Assembly (NCBI RefSeq): GCF_004684345.1
Contig: NZ_CP038469.1
Span: 1,612,001-1,676,000, forward strand
Direction of reading: 5' to 3'
DNA length: 64,000 nt
Origin: Citrobacter tructae
Lineage (GTDB): Bacteria; Pseudomonadota; Gammaproteobacteria; Enterobacterales; Enterobacteriaceae
The position numbers and the translations under genes are program-made. Under the pieces are notes generated by a model that saw only the letters and a program-made list of their open reading frames with translations, was not told the origin of the DNA and made no database searches. Position 1 is the stretch's first letter; the number at the start of each line of letters is the position of its first letter. Shown piece after piece: positions 1-8,564 of the stretch.

Positions 1-501
1 CCAAATCATAAAAATCAGATGATGCGGATCGACCGGCGCCAGTTTCCCGCTGCTGACCCAACCGGCAATCAGCGCGGATTTTTCATCAATCAGCGTTTTA
101 AGATCGCCCGTCAGTTCAGCCATTAGTAGTGGCGCACCTGCAAGCATCTCCATGCAAAACAGCCTTGATGCCTGCGGGTAATCACGGGAGACTTCCAGTT
201 TGAGACGGATATACTCTTTGATCGCCACCAGCGGCGCAAAGTCTTCACGAAAAGCCTTCAGCGGCGCCAGCCAGATGTCGAGGATCTGCCGTAAAACGGC
301 AATATAAAGCACCTCTTTCGACGGGTAATAATAGAGCAGATTGGTTTTTGACACCCCCGCCTGCTCTGCTACCTGTTCGAGACGCGTTCCGTGGATCCCA
401 TACTGGGAGAAGATATTTAACGCCGCGGTTAAAATGGCCTCGCGTTTAGCGCTGACCGCCTGCGAGCGTTTACCTGTTTTTTTCTCTGCGCGTTGAGCCA
501 T
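1..501 (-). CDS. rutR: TetR-family regulator RutR, partial at window edge
   Basis: The translation from the ATG at 499-501 begins MAQRAEKKTGKRSQAVSAKR and continues as a TetR-type helix-turn-helix (GTRLEQVAEQAGVSKTNLLYY) followed by an all-helical ligand domain, very close to E. coli RutR as I remember it. RutR senses uracil and controls pyrimidine use, and affects put genes. About 167 codons are present; the C-terminal part lies beyond base 1, so the gene is incomplete only because of the window. In E. coli the divergent neighbour is the rutABCDEFG operon; here ymdF and wrbA follow directly, so the regulator has lost, or never had, that target. Confidence 0.9.
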   Translation of the reverse strand, partial: MAQRAEKKTGKRSQAVSAKREAILTAALNIFSQYGIHGTRLEQVAEQAGVSKTNLLYYYPSKEVLYIAVLRQILDIWLAPLKAFREDFAPLVAIKEYIRLKLEVSRDYPQASRLFCMEMLAGAPLLMAELTGDLKTLIDEKSALIAGWVSSGKLAPVDPHHLIFMIW

Positions 502-621
502 GCGCCCTCTCCTTGTTTTGAGGGCGTCAGCATAACAAATCATACGGTGAATGGATAAGTTAAAGCGATTTCGGCGGAGCCTCTGGCACGACGGGAAATG
601 GTTACCGTTAAACTTTGCAAA

Positions 622-648
622 CAAAAAACCGCCGGAACAACCCGGCGG
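622..648 (-). terminator. Intrinsic terminator downstream of ymdF
   Basis: Arms ccgccgg (629-635) and ccggcgg (642-648) enclose a 6-base loop. Read on the minus strand, the hairpin is followed by a run of six T (623-628). It lies about 70 bases after the ymdF stop and fits termination of that transcript. Confidence 0.75.
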
Positions 649-716
649 CGGTGGCTTCGCAACGTCTGTTGCTGAACGGTCAGCCGTCACGATAAATCTA
701 ACAGACAGCCTGGCAA

Positions 717-890
717 TTACGCTTTATTGTTGCCGTGGCTATTTTTGCCCCCTTTTTTGCCTGCCTCTGAAGCGCGTTGCGGGTCATTCTTGAAATTGCC
801 CCCGCTGTGCTGGCCACCTTTTCGACCTGCTTCTGATGCTCTTTCACGGTCTTCCGCAAAATTGCCGGAACCGCCTCGATGGTTTGCCAT
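717..890 (-). CDS. ymdF: YmdF-like KGG-motif small stress protein
   Basis: A 57-residue protein beginning MANHRGGSGNFAEDRERASE, with repeated GG(N/Q) and AGxKGG units (EAGRKGGQ, EAGKKGGK), the hallmark of the YciG/YmdF/con-10 family of small hydrophilic general-stress proteins. GGAGGG lies just upstream of the ATG at 888-890. In E. coli ymdF also sits beside the wrbA/rut region, which supports the name. The molecular role of the family is not established; RpoS-linked expression is typical of relatives. The divergent neighbour is wrbA. Confidence 0.85.
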   Translation of the reverse strand: MANHRGGSGNFAEDRERASEAGRKGGQHSGGNFKNDPQRASEAGKKGGKNSHGNNKA

Positions 891-1275
891 TACTGCCCTC
901 CGTCATTGATTAGACATCATATTGCATAGGCACTGAGGAGTGATACCTCACGCAGGCTGTAGGCAATGCCCGATGTTCGCTGCGTGGGATTAAGCATAGT
1001 GAAGACTAGCCTGACAAGCGGTTAACGGTAATATCCTGCAACAGGTTTGCGGGTATTTAGTGAATAATCACAGCCAGAAATCAATAAGCCTTTCTTATGA
1101 CTGGCAAATCCCGTCTGCTTAAAAATGTATCAGTTTGCGACAAAAAAACATTGCGATTAAAGTTGTTATAAATCAAAGAAATGATGGTGAAATTTGCACT
1201 CCTGACCGTACGTCATATCTTTAAAGGTAGGTAGCGAATCGCTACGGACACGGTTAACTCGAGGAGTAGTGCAAA
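891..1275. promoter_or_regulatory. Divergent ymdF/wrbA intergenic region
   Basis: 385 bases without a gene between two divergent stress genes. GAGGAG at 1261-1266 is the wrbA ribosome binding site, nine bases before its ATG. I see no strong sigma-70 boxes; RpoS-type promoters would be expected for both genes from what is known of their relatives, but I cannot place them reliably. Confidence 0.4.
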
Positions 1276-1872
1276 ATGGCAAAAGTTCTGGTGCTTTATT
1301 ATTCCATGTACGGACACATTGAAACCATGGCCCATGCAGTCGCAGAAGGTGCAAATAAAGTAGATGGTGCGGAAGTGATTATTAAGCGCGTACCGGAGAC
1401 CATGCAGCCTGAGATTTTCCTGAAGGCGGGCGGTAAAACACAAAATGCACCAGTCGCCACCCCGCAGGAACTGGCTGATTACGACGCCATTATTTTCGGC
1501 ACCCCCACCCGCTTTGGCAATATGTCAGGTCAGATGCGTACCTTCCTGGATCAAACCGGCGGTCTGTGGGCTTCTGGCGGTCTGTACGGCAAACTCGCCA
1601 GTGTATTCAGTTCAACGGGGACCGGCGGCGGTCAGGAACAAACCATTACCTCAACCTGGACGACGCTTGCTCACCACGGAATGGTCATCGTTCCTATTGG
1701 ATACGCCGCGCAAGAGTTATTTGACGTCTCACAAGTTCGCGGCGGGACGCCATACGGCGCAACCACCATTGCCGGGGCCGATGGCTCTCGCCAGCCAAGT
1801 CCGGAAGAGTTGTCTATCGCCCGCTATCAGGGTGAATATGTCGCTGGTCTGGCTGTAAAACTTAATGGCTAA
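1276..1872 (+). CDS. wrbA: NAD(P)H:quinone oxidoreductase WrbA
   Basis: A 198-residue flavodoxin-fold enzyme, the usual length for WrbA. It begins MAKVLVLYYSMYGHIETMA, the phosphate-binding loop of flavodoxins, and carries the FGTPTRFGNMSGQMR segment (about residues 74-88) that binds FMN in this family. WrbA is a tetrameric cytosolic two-electron quinone reductase that avoids semiquinone radicals under oxidative stress. The start is fixed by GAGGAG nine bases upstream. yccJ follows after 20 bases, as in E. coli, and the two are probably cotranscribed. Confidence 0.97.
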   Translation: MAKVLVLYYSMYGHIETMAHAVAEGANKVDGAEVIIKRVPETMQPEIFLKAGGKTQNAPVATPQELADYDAIIFGTPTRFGNMSGQMRTFLDQTGGLWASGGLYGKLASVFSSTGTGGGQEQTITSTWTTLAHHGMVIVPIGYAAQELFDVSQVRGGTPYGATTIAGADGSRQPSPEELSIARYQGEYVAGLAVKLNG

Positions 1873-1892
1873 TCGTCAACAGGAGGATTCGT

Positions 1893-2120
1893 ATGCCAAC
1901 TCAAGAAGCGAAAGCCCATCGCGTCGGTGAATGGGCACGTCTGCGCAATACATCGCCTGAAATCGCCGAGGCCATTTTTGAAGTCGCCCATTACGACGAG
2001 AAACTGGCAGAAAAAATTTGGGAGGAAGGCAGCGACGAAGTGCTGATCAAAGCCTTTGAGAAAACGGACAAAGATTCACTCTTTTGGGGTGAACAGACAA
2101 TCGAACGTAAAAACGTCTAA
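1893..2120 (+). CDS. yccJ: YccJ, small conserved protein
   Basis: 75 residues, beginning MPTQEAKAHRVGEWARLRN, acidic and helical, matching the enterobacterial YccJ family in size and position after wrbA. AGGAGG stands seven bases before the ATG. Its function is unknown; the fixed wrbA-yccJ pairing suggests a role in the same stationary-phase response. A bidirectional terminator follows at once. Confidence 0.93.
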   Translation: MPTQEAKAHRVGEWARLRNTSPEIAEAIFEVAHYDEKLAEKIWEEGSDEVLIKAFEKTDKDSLFWGEQTIERKNV

Positions 2121-2127
2121 CAACATG

Positions 2128-2151
2128 ACTCCCCCGTTTGCACGGGGGAGT
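2128..2151. terminator. Bidirectional terminator between yccJ and agp
   Basis: A perfect hairpin, actccccc/gggggagt with an 8-base loop, stands between the convergent yccJ and agp genes, with a T-rich tract on the plus side (tttcttt). It ends seven bases before the agp stop codon. Confidence 0.8.
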
Positions 2152-2157
2152 TTCTCT

Positions 2158-3399
2158 TTACTTCGCCGCTGCATTCAGCACGCTATCGAATTTATCGCCA
2201 GGGCAGAATCCATTCGCATCGATCGGACAGCCTTTCAGTTCCAGCGTCACGCGCTGCGCGGGTGATTTTAGCGTCAGCACCTGCGCATCACGCAGCTGCT
2301 GCGAGCTCTGATACACATACTCGATTTTCATCAGATCCTGGTTAGTATTACCGTCATGCCAGCGCTGGAAGACAATCTTCCCGCCAATCGGCGTGCGTTC
2401 GTTCTGGTCATGCAACTGATACGGTTTGAAATCCAGTGCTGTGAGTAATGACGCAATGTTTGAGTCATGTCCTACCAGGACAGTGATTTTTGGCGCGGTC
2501 ACACGGTCCGTCACCAGTGCCTTATCGATATATTTCACCAGCGGTTTGGCGACATTTTGCGCCACATCCGGCGAGGTGAACAGGCTGTCCTGATAGCCAT
2601 TTTTCAGCTTCGACAGCACCTTCCACTGTTGATCAGATTTAATCTCACCCCAGGCCACCTCATTCAGTGGGAAGCCTTCGTAATATTGCAACGTGAACGC
2701 ATCCACCAGCGAGTTACCTACCTTCAGTGGCCCTGAAACTCCGGGTTCCTGCTGGTACTTCGCGCTAAACGTGTCTTTGGCGTCAGTCAGGGAGCACTGC
2801 TGTTTTTCTTTACAGGACGGTGAGTCTTTGTAGTTGGTCATTTGCTCAAGCAGCTGATAGCTGTCGTTGAGCTGCATTTTACTGCGCTCTTTTTCCATTG
2901 CCTGCACGGCCTGCTGGCTGAAGGCGGCGGAATCGTCGGTGATCACCGGGTTGAAGGTGGGATCCATAGTGCCCATTTTTTCCTGATGATGCACAGGAAC
3001 GTCACAACCCGGGAACGCGCCAGTCACAAAGAACTGCGCCGTTGCGACCGTGCGCTGCAGGCTGTTGGCGTAGGTATACACCGTATTCGGTGCCGGACAC
3101 TCACCGGATTTAACCATCCCCTGCTCTGCCAACCATTCACGCATGTAATGGCCCATATAGATTTCCAGCACACCACCTTTAGTGGTGAGCTGACCGCCCG
3201 GCACATCCCACTGTGGCCACTGTTTTGGCGTGGATTGCTCAAGAACGCTGCCATTATTGGCTAAAGGTGCCCGTAAGTTATGTCGACTCATCATCAGTAC
3301 TTGCTGGAGTTGATAGCCCTCCGGCGCGGTCTGCGCCTGCGCGGTGGCTGACAGTAATACAGCCCCTGCCACGGCTGCGGCGATTAACGATTTATTCAT
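2158..3399 (-). CDS. agp: Periplasmic glucose-1-phosphatase Agp
   Basis: 413 residues, the length of E. coli Agp. A signal peptide (about residues 1-22, ending SATAQA) targets it to the periplasm. The histidine acid phosphatase motif RHNLRAP lies at residues 39-45, with His40 as nucleophile, and the proton-donor motif appears as VGHDSN in the C-terminal half. The enzyme scavenges glucose from glucose-1-phosphate. It is transcribed toward yccJ, with a shared terminator between them, the same arrangement as in E. coli and Salmonella. Upstream, an added ArsR/TauE pair replaces the direct neighbourhood to scsD. Confidence 0.96.
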   Translation of the reverse strand: MNKSLIAAAVAGAVLLSATAQAQTAPEGYQLQQVLMMSRHNLRAPLANNGSVLEQSTPKQWPQWDVPGGQLTTKGGVLEIYMGHYMREWLAEQGMVKSGECPAPNTVYTYANSLQRTVATAQFFVTGAFPGCDVPVHHQEKMGTMDPTFNPVITDDSAAFSQQAVQAMEKERSKMQLNDSYQLLEQMTNYKDSPSCKEKQQCSLTDAKDTFSAKYQQEPGVSGPLKVGNSLVDAFTLQYYEGFPLNEVAWGEIKSDQQWKVLSKLKNGYQDSLFTSPDVAQNVAKPLVKYIDKALVTDRVTAPKITVLVGHDSNIASLLTALDFKPYQLHDQNERTPIGGKIVFQRWHDGNTNQDLMKIEYVYQSSQQLRDAQVLTLKSPAQRVTLELKGCPIDANGFCPGDKFDSVLNAAAK

Positions 3400-3486
3400 C
3401 CCTACGACCTCTTGTTGTTATCAATCACAACAGAGTGTGACAGAAACGAAACATTTTTCCGGGAACGCTTTCGCAAAATGGGTCAT

Positions 3487-4236
3487 TTACCGCGTCACGT
3501 TAATACCGAACTCGCTCTGGAGTTTGCGGATACCAAGCGGGGTGAAGGTGACATGGCGACTGCCTGTCTCGGTTTTAATCCATCTCCGCTCGGTAAAGCA
3601 GCGCAGAAGCGTTGCGCCGAGCGCGCCCCCCGGATGGAAGCGTCGCTCGCTCCAGTCCAGACAGCCACAGCTAAGTTTTCGCCGGGAGACACCGGCGGAG
3701 ATAACTATTCCCATCTCTGCCAGCTTTTCCTGTCCAAGAGAAGTCAGCGTGTCACCATCTGCGGTTAGCCATTGCCGGGAAACCAGCGTATCAAAAAGTC
3801 TCACCGCCACTTCTCCAGCGAGATGGTCATAGCAGGTTCGGGCATGTCGCAAGCCCGGCGGCGTGGTGATTTTTCGCGGTGTTGATGTCGCCCACGCCAC
3901 GCCCATCAGGCGTTCCAGCAGTTCAGCGATATCCGCGCCTGCCAGACGAAAATAACGATGCCGTCCCTGAGCGAGCGCAACAACAAAACGCTGTTCGCAC
4001 AGACGAGCCAGATGGGCGCTGGCGGTCGAGGCAGACACGTCTGCCACGGTGCTGAGTTCCGTCGCCGTCCAGGCGCGCCCATCCATCAGGGCACACAGCA
4101 TGCGCGAGCGCGATTTATCCGCCATTACCGCCGCAGTAAGCGCCATCCGCGACTCCAGTTCGGCCTCTTCTTCATTCAACATGACAGATGTCATAGCGAC
4201 CTCATTAGCCCTGAATATCTGCATTAACGATGCCAT
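3487..4236 (-). CDS. ArsR-type helix-turn-helix regulator
   Basis: 249 residues. The N-terminal third carries a winged helix of ArsR type (RSRMLCALMDGRAWTATELS, then STVADVSASTASAHLARLCE). The C-terminal half has no family I can name and contains a CGC motif (SCGCLDW). Two starts fit: ATG at 4236 with gagg upstream, or ATG at 4194 with tgagg upstream. It follows the TauE/SafE exporter gene by 15 bases on the same strand, so it is probably the local regulator of that exporter. The CGC cysteines could sense metal, sulfur or redox state, which is inference. The pair is not part of the Salmonella order here. Confidence 0.8.
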   Translation of the reverse strand: MASLMQIFRANEVAMTSVMLNEEEAELESRMALTAAVMADKSRSRMLCALMDGRAWTATELSTVADVSASTASAHLARLCEQRFVVALAQGRHRYFRLAGADIAELLERLMGVAWATSTPRKITTPPGLRHARTCYDHLAGEVAVRLFDTLVSRQWLTADGDTLTSLGQEKLAEMGIVISAGVSRRKLSCGCLDWSERRFHPGGALGATLLRCFTERRWIKTETGSRHVTFTPLGIRKLQSEFGINVTR

Positions 4237-4251
4237 GAAATCCTCGTAAAG

Positions 4252-5019
4252 TCACAGCGGGGACGCAACCGCACGTAGCATCATCTCCACGCCCAAACCC
4301 ACCAGGCAAAACAGAAAACAGCGTTTAAACACGACAGGAGATATCACCCGCCGCAGGCGTGATCCAATCCACTGACCGAACAACGCAGGCACAATGGCAA
4401 AAGCGGATAAGCTCAACGACTGAACGGGTAACGCATTGTGCCACCACAAACCAAACGCTAATGCCAGCGTCGAGAAGGTAAAGGAGATCCCGAGTGCCTG
4501 CACCAGTTCATCCTTTTCAAAACCCAGGGACTGGATCCACGGCACGGCAGGCATCACAAACACCCCGGTGCCGCCGGTCAATAAACCCGTCACAAATCCA
4601 ATAACCAGAGAGAGCGATTTTTCGCGCTGCGGATCCACCGGGATCTTTTTTCCTGCCAGCGTCCAGATGGCGTAAGCAATCAGCGCCACGCCGAGCACAA
4701 ACTGCGTGCGGGTGGTGTTGCCGCTGGTGATCCAAACGCTGGCCAACAGAGTCGCTACCACCACCGCCAATAGCATTGGCCACAGCCGTTTCAGTAACGT
4801 TTGGGTATTTCCTCCCCCGCCAAATTGAAACAGGTTACTGACTAAAGAGGGCAGCAACAGCATTGCCGCTGCCGCGACCGGGGAGATAAGCGAGCCAAGG
4901 ATCCCCATCGCTACAGTGGGTAGCCCCATACCGGTCACGCCTTTCACCATGCCTGCCAGCACAAAAGTTGCGGCAATCATTATCACCATCGAAGGTCCGA
5001 ACGCTAAAAACATCGTCAT
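4252..5019 (-). CDS. TauE/SafE family permease (sulfite/sulfoacetate exporter type)
   Basis: 255 residues, about eight hydrophobic segments, with the N-terminal glycine-rich MVKGVTGMGLPTVAMGIL and the internal TGLLTGGTGVFVMPAVPW repeat typical of the TauE/SafE (DUF81) family. Members export small sulfur anions or other organic anions across the inner membrane. The gene is first in a two-gene unit with the ArsR-type regulator and follows the terminated scs operon. Its neighbours handle disulfides and copper, so a thiosulfate or sulfite substrate is plausible but not shown by the sequence. Confidence 0.87.
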   Translation of the reverse strand: MTMFLAFGPSMVIMIAATFVLAGMVKGVTGMGLPTVAMGILGSLISPVAAAAMLLLPSLVSNLFQFGGGGNTQTLLKRLWPMLLAVVVATLLASVWITSGNTTRTQFVLGVALIAYAIWTLAGKKIPVDPQREKSLSLVIGFVTGLLTGGTGVFVMPAVPWIQSLGFEKDELVQALGISFTFSTLALAFGLWWHNALPVQSLSLSAFAIVPALFGQWIGSRLRRVISPVVFKRCFLFCLVGLGVEMMLRAVASPL

Positions 5020-5126
5020 GCTGCGCTATCCCGAAAATAATGAAGATGACGTATTTTGGACGTGAATCGCGGTGTTTGCTTCGTCGCGCAGCGAACTGTG
5101 CCCTCCCGCTACACCGGTAGTACCAT

Positions 5127-5150
5127 AAAAAATGCCGGGTTTCCCCGGCA
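5127..5150 (-). terminator. Terminator of the scs operon
   Basis: Stem tgccggg (5133-5139) and cccggca (5144-5150) with a tttc loop; on the minus strand the hairpin is followed by six T (5127-5132). It lies seven bases after the scsD stop and separates scs from the TauE gene. Confidence 0.88.
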
Positions 5151-5156
5151 CAAAAA

Positions 5157-5663
5157 TCAGAACGTTTTTGCCCACCACAGCCGCAGTTTCATACCCCAGT
5201 AGCTGGTCCAGCCGCTGGTCGTGGACACCACGCGGCCTTGTGACATCACCACCAGCGTTGGCGTGACGCTAATCTCCCAACTGCGGGAGAGTACGCCATC
5301 GGCATCATTAATGACCGGGAATTCCACGCCTTTGCGCGCCAGCCAGCGAGACACCTCAGCCTCACTGCCGGAGCGCAGCACAATGGTCATCACGTTTTCC
5401 CCTTCCCGCTGTAATCTGGCGACTTCCGGCGTCGTGAAGCGACAAACGCCGCACCAACTGGCCCAGAAATAGAGCAGTACGGGCTTGTCTTGACTCAGCG
5501 ACGCCAGGGTGACGGTTTCGCCATCCAGCGTCTGCAAAGGCGTACTGTCAAAAGATGCAGGGAGTTGGGGCGCTCGCCATGCGTCCATCAGCAGCATGCC
5601 GCCCACCAGCAGTGCCAGCAAGATGAGTCCTTCGCGCAGCCAGCGCCGCAGTTTACTGAGCAT
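5157..5663 (-). CDS. scsD: ScsD, membrane-anchored thioredoxin-like protein
   Basis: 168 residues from MLSKLRRWLREGLILLALLV, an N-terminal membrane anchor followed by a periplasmic thioredoxin fold of TlpA type. The active site is WASWCGVCRF (CGVC at about residues 70-73), and the cis-proline loop reads VTPTLVV. A longer upstream reading exists, but the start at 5661-5663 gives the proper anchor and overlaps the end of scsC by 11 bases, a usual sign of coupled translation. In Salmonella, Scs proteins protect against copper and redox stress; ScsD probably takes electrons from ScsB. Last gene of the operon. Confidence 0.92.
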   Translation of the reverse strand: MLSKLRRWLREGLILLALLVGGMLLMDAWRAPQLPASFDSTPLQTLDGETVTLASLSQDKPVLLYFWASWCGVCRFTTPEVARLQREGENVMTIVLRSGSEAEVSRWLARKGVEFPVINDADGVLSRSWEISVTPTLVVMSQGRVVSTTSGWTSYWGMKLRLWWAKTF

Positions 5664-6276
5664 TGGCAGCCGCCAGCTTTTCTTTGACGACCGCTTCGAG
5701 CGTTTCCCACGGTACAGCGCCGGGAATAAGTTCATCGCCGATGATCGTGGCAGGTGTACCGCGCACGCCGACAAGCCGCGCCAGTTGCAGGTTAGTGCTC
5801 AGCGTTTCCATACTTTTATCATCCAGCGTGACCGAGGTTGCCGCCGATTTTTCCTGCGCCTGTTTGATGCTGGCAGCAGTATGGTAGCCCCTTTTCTGCA
5901 TCAGTTTTTCATGCAGCGCCAGGAACTGCTGCGGGTGCTCGCGCCAGGTCATCAGCGCGGTACGCGCCGACAGCACCGAGCTTTCACCTTTAAACGGCAG
6001 CGGTTTAATCACCACTGCCACATCCGGATATTTCTGCACAATTTTTTCCAGCATCGGATCCAGTTGCTTGCAGTACGGGCAGTTATAATCGGTAAAATTA
6101 ATCAGCGTCAGTTTTGCCTGCTTCGCCCCAATGCGTGGGCTGTCAGGATCGTTAAACAGGGCTTCCTGAATTAACGCTTCAATTTGCTTTTCCTGCTCCG
6201 GTGTAAACGGCGCTGGCTCTTTCGCCACACTGACGGCAGAAAACAGGGACAACAGCAAAACAATCATCATTTTCAT
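5653..6276 (-). CDS. scsC: ScsC, periplasmic DsbA-like copper-tolerance thioredoxin
   Basis: 207 residues with a signal peptide (MKMMIVLLLSLFSAVSVAK) and a DsbA/DsbG-type fold: NFTDYNCPYCKQ (CPYC near residues 66-69) and the cis-proline region VRGTPATIIG. The charged N-terminal helix resembles the oligomerisation stalk known from Proteus ScsC. Family members bind Cu(I) and shuffle or reduce disulfides, and are kept reduced by ScsB. The gene overlaps scsB by four bases and scsD by 11, so the three form one tightly coupled unit. Confidence 0.93.
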   Translation of the reverse strand: MKMMIVLLLSLFSAVSVAKEPAPFTPEQEKQIEALIQEALFNDPDSPRIGAKQAKLTLINFTDYNCPYCKQLDPMLEKIVQKYPDVAVVIKPLPFKGESSVLSARTALMTWREHPQQFLALHEKLMQKRGYHTAASIKQAQEKSAATSVTLDDKSMETLSTNLQLARLVGVRGTPATIIGDELIPGAVPWETLEAVVKEKLAAANAQ

Positions 6277-8153
6277 GGCGTGACTCCTTTGGCATCCACC
6301 AGCATTTTTAACATCGCATCGCGGGTTAACAGCGTCGGCAACGCCTGACCATCCGGCAGACCGGGGCCATAAATTTGGTTAAACGGCACAGCAACCTGGC
6401 CGCGTTTTTTCAGAAATTCGGTGATGGCTTCAGAGGGCAGCGTCCAGTCACCGCGCAGCGCCACCACATCGGGCTGTTGCAATGCGGCCTGCACGTCCTC
6501 TTTATGCAAGACGTTGTATTTATTTACCTTGCAGGTAATACACCAGTCGGCGGTGACATCAATGAAGACACGCTTATGTTGGGCGAGCGCATCGGTGATG
6601 GCCTGCTCGCTCAGCGGCTGCCAGTTGACACTCTCTTTGGCGGAACTTTGGCTTGCGAAGCCCAGATGCGGGAGCAGCAACGTTGCCAGCCAGATGGCTG
6701 AACCTAACATCATCACCCCGAGCAAACGCCGCAGGATATTCATCCAGCGTCCCGGACGCGGTAAACGCAGCGCCAGACCCGGACGCAGCGCCACCATCAG
6801 CCACGGCAAGCTCATTCCTAGCCCAAGCGCCAGAAACAGCCCCCACAGCGTCGGCAGCGAAGCCGTTAATGCCACCGCCACCGCTGTCCCCAGAAACGGC
6901 GCACTGCACGGCGTGGCCAACAGCGTCGCAAACGCGCCTTGCCAGAAATGCCCGGCCAGGCCATTGCCACCGTGGGTCGCCAATGTGGTGGTCATCGTTG
7001 AAGGCAAACGGAATTCAAACAGCCCGAACAGGCTGGCGCTGAAGACCAGCATCACCAGCACCATCACGCCGATAAACCACGGGTTCTGGAACTGGATCCC
7101 CCAGCCGAGCGCCTGATTGGTCATCCGCAGCACTGTCATCAACGCGGCCAGCGCCATAAAAGAGACCCATATTCCGGCCACCGAGGCGAGGAACTGGCGA
7201 CGAACCTGACGACGACTTTTCTCCTCAACGAGTAAAATTGAGCCCAGCTTCATCCCGAGCACCGGCAGCACGCAGGGCATCAGGTTGAGGATAAGCCCCC
7301 CCATCAGCGCCATCAACACCACCTGCCACAGCGGCAGCGCCGTGTTTTCGGTAGTCGGCGCGTCACCAATGACAAGATGACTTTCCTGGGCAACGCCGTT
7401 ATCAGCCAACACCAGCGTGATCGGCTTGCCACGCAGATCCGGCGCGCCCTCTCCCCAACTGTCATGCACTGGGATCGTTGCCCGGAGCGTTTCCCCCTCC
7501 ACGCGAATTTTCGGCATGCCAAAATCCGCCTCATCAACGGTATCCAGATACAGCCCGGGCTCTGACCATCCTCCTGTACGCTGTGCTTCAACAACCAGTT
7601 CTCCGGCGCGCGCACCGGCACGCAGAGAATCCGTCAAGCCACTGGCAAGCGGGATCTGCCCCATGGCCTGAGCATAGTCATGAGCAAAGGTTGGGTCCTG
7701 GGCGGATGGGGTCACGGAAAAGGGATAATCCGTCAGCAGGCAGACGTTACTACACGTCGAAAGCGTCAATACGCCGCTCAGCGTAGCCGGTGGCGTCCCG
7801 CGCACCACCATAGGGAACGTCACTTTATCGTGATATCCCTGGGTGGTAATACTGGCGACCTCAAAGCGCGCAGGCGTGGGCCAGAACCAGTCCACGGTTG
7901 GCATTGCACCCTTCCAGGCGATAGACGGCGCAATGCCGCCCTCGCCAGGTGAACGCCAGTAGGTTTTCCAGCCATCCTCCAGTTTGACATCCAGCAGCAG
8001 CCGGGTTTCGCCGTCCGCAGATGTATCAGCACGTAGCCGCACGCTGGCGTGGTCGTTATCGGGTGAGCGCAGCCAGCCGATTTCAGCGGCCCAGGATACG
8101 GGCAGCCATAGCAATAACAGACAGAGCAGTGTCTGCCTGAAAACAGTCATCAT
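6273..8153 (-). CDS. scsB: ScsB, DsbD-like transmembrane electron carrier
   Basis: 626 residues in the order expected for ScsB: signal peptide, periplasmic alpha domain (about residues 24-270), a membrane core with two half repeats (NLMPCVLPVLGMK and TPCSAPFLGTA, each with the proline-flanked Cys of DsbD/CcdA), and a C-terminal thioredoxin domain with DWCITCK near residue 538. It carries electrons from cytosolic thioredoxin to periplasmic ScsC and ScsD. It starts 48 bases after scsA and overlaps scsC by four bases. Confidence 0.94.
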   Translation of the reverse strand: MMTVFRQTLLCLLLLWLPVSWAAEIGWLRSPDNDHASVRLRADTSADGETRLLLDVKLEDGWKTYWRSPGEGGIAPSIAWKGAMPTVDWFWPTPARFEVASITTQGYHDKVTFPMVVRGTPPATLSGVLTLSTCSNVCLLTDYPFSVTPSAQDPTFAHDYAQAMGQIPLASGLTDSLRAGARAGELVVEAQRTGGWSEPGLYLDTVDEADFGMPKIRVEGETLRATIPVHDSWGEGAPDLRGKPITLVLADNGVAQESHLVIGDAPTTENTALPLWQVVLMALMGGLILNLMPCVLPVLGMKLGSILLVEEKSRRQVRRQFLASVAGIWVSFMALAALMTVLRMTNQALGWGIQFQNPWFIGVMVLVMLVFSASLFGLFEFRLPSTMTTTLATHGGNGLAGHFWQGAFATLLATPCSAPFLGTAVAVALTASLPTLWGLFLALGLGMSLPWLMVALRPGLALRLPRPGRWMNILRRLLGVMMLGSAIWLATLLLPHLGFASQSSAKESVNWQPLSEQAITDALAQHKRVFIDVTADWCITCKVNKYNVLHKEDVQAALQQPDVVALRGDWTLPSEAITEFLKKRGQVAVPFNQIYGPGLPDGQALPTLLTRDAMLKMLVDAKGVTP

Positions 8154-8201
8154 ATTTTTTCTCCATGAATAATTATCTAACAGTCAGCAACGGCTGCACT
8201 G

Positions 8202-8564
8202 TCATTCACGGAAGACGCAAAACCTGAGATGAACCCGAAGCGTGGGTGGCGAGATAGCTCGCGGTGGGAAAAACGGCAGACGAAAAGCCCGCACCGGCGC
8301 CAGTAGCGACAAGAGCAGGCAAAGCACCAGAATGGCACCTTCAAACAGCACCGGCGGCGAAGCCAGCAATGACTTCGCGCTCAGTTCACAAGGGGTAACG
8401 GGCGAAGCGTCATCAGCCTCGGTTTGCGCGCTGGCAACAACGGTCACGGCAGGGGTATTCATCTGCAACGCGTGCAGACCCGCCATGCGCTGCGCGGTGC
8501 ATACCATCACCACGACACATGCCAGGCACAGGAACCACCATCCCATCCGTTGACGTTTTGCCAT
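8202..8564 (-). CDS. scsA: ScsA, small membrane protein of the scs locus
   Basis: 120 residues, an N-terminal membrane helix (WWFLCLACVVVMVC), a second hydrophobic stretch (EGAILVLCLLLSLLAPV) and a basic, proline-rich tail, agreeing in size and order with Salmonella ScsA. Its role is poorly defined; Salmonella work links it to copper tolerance and peroxide protection. It is the first gene of the group, 48 bases before scsB, and may share its promoter. Confidence 0.88.
   Translation of the reverse strand: MAKRQRMGWWFLCLACVVVMVCTAQRMAGLHALQMNTPAVTVVASAQTEADDASPVTPCELSAKSLLASPPVLFEGAILVLCLLLSLLAPVRAFRLPFFPPRAISPPTLRVHLRFCVFRE

Noticed and set aside
2467..3264. Plus-strand frames opposite agp
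   Set aside because: Antisense to a well-recognised full-length enzyme gene.
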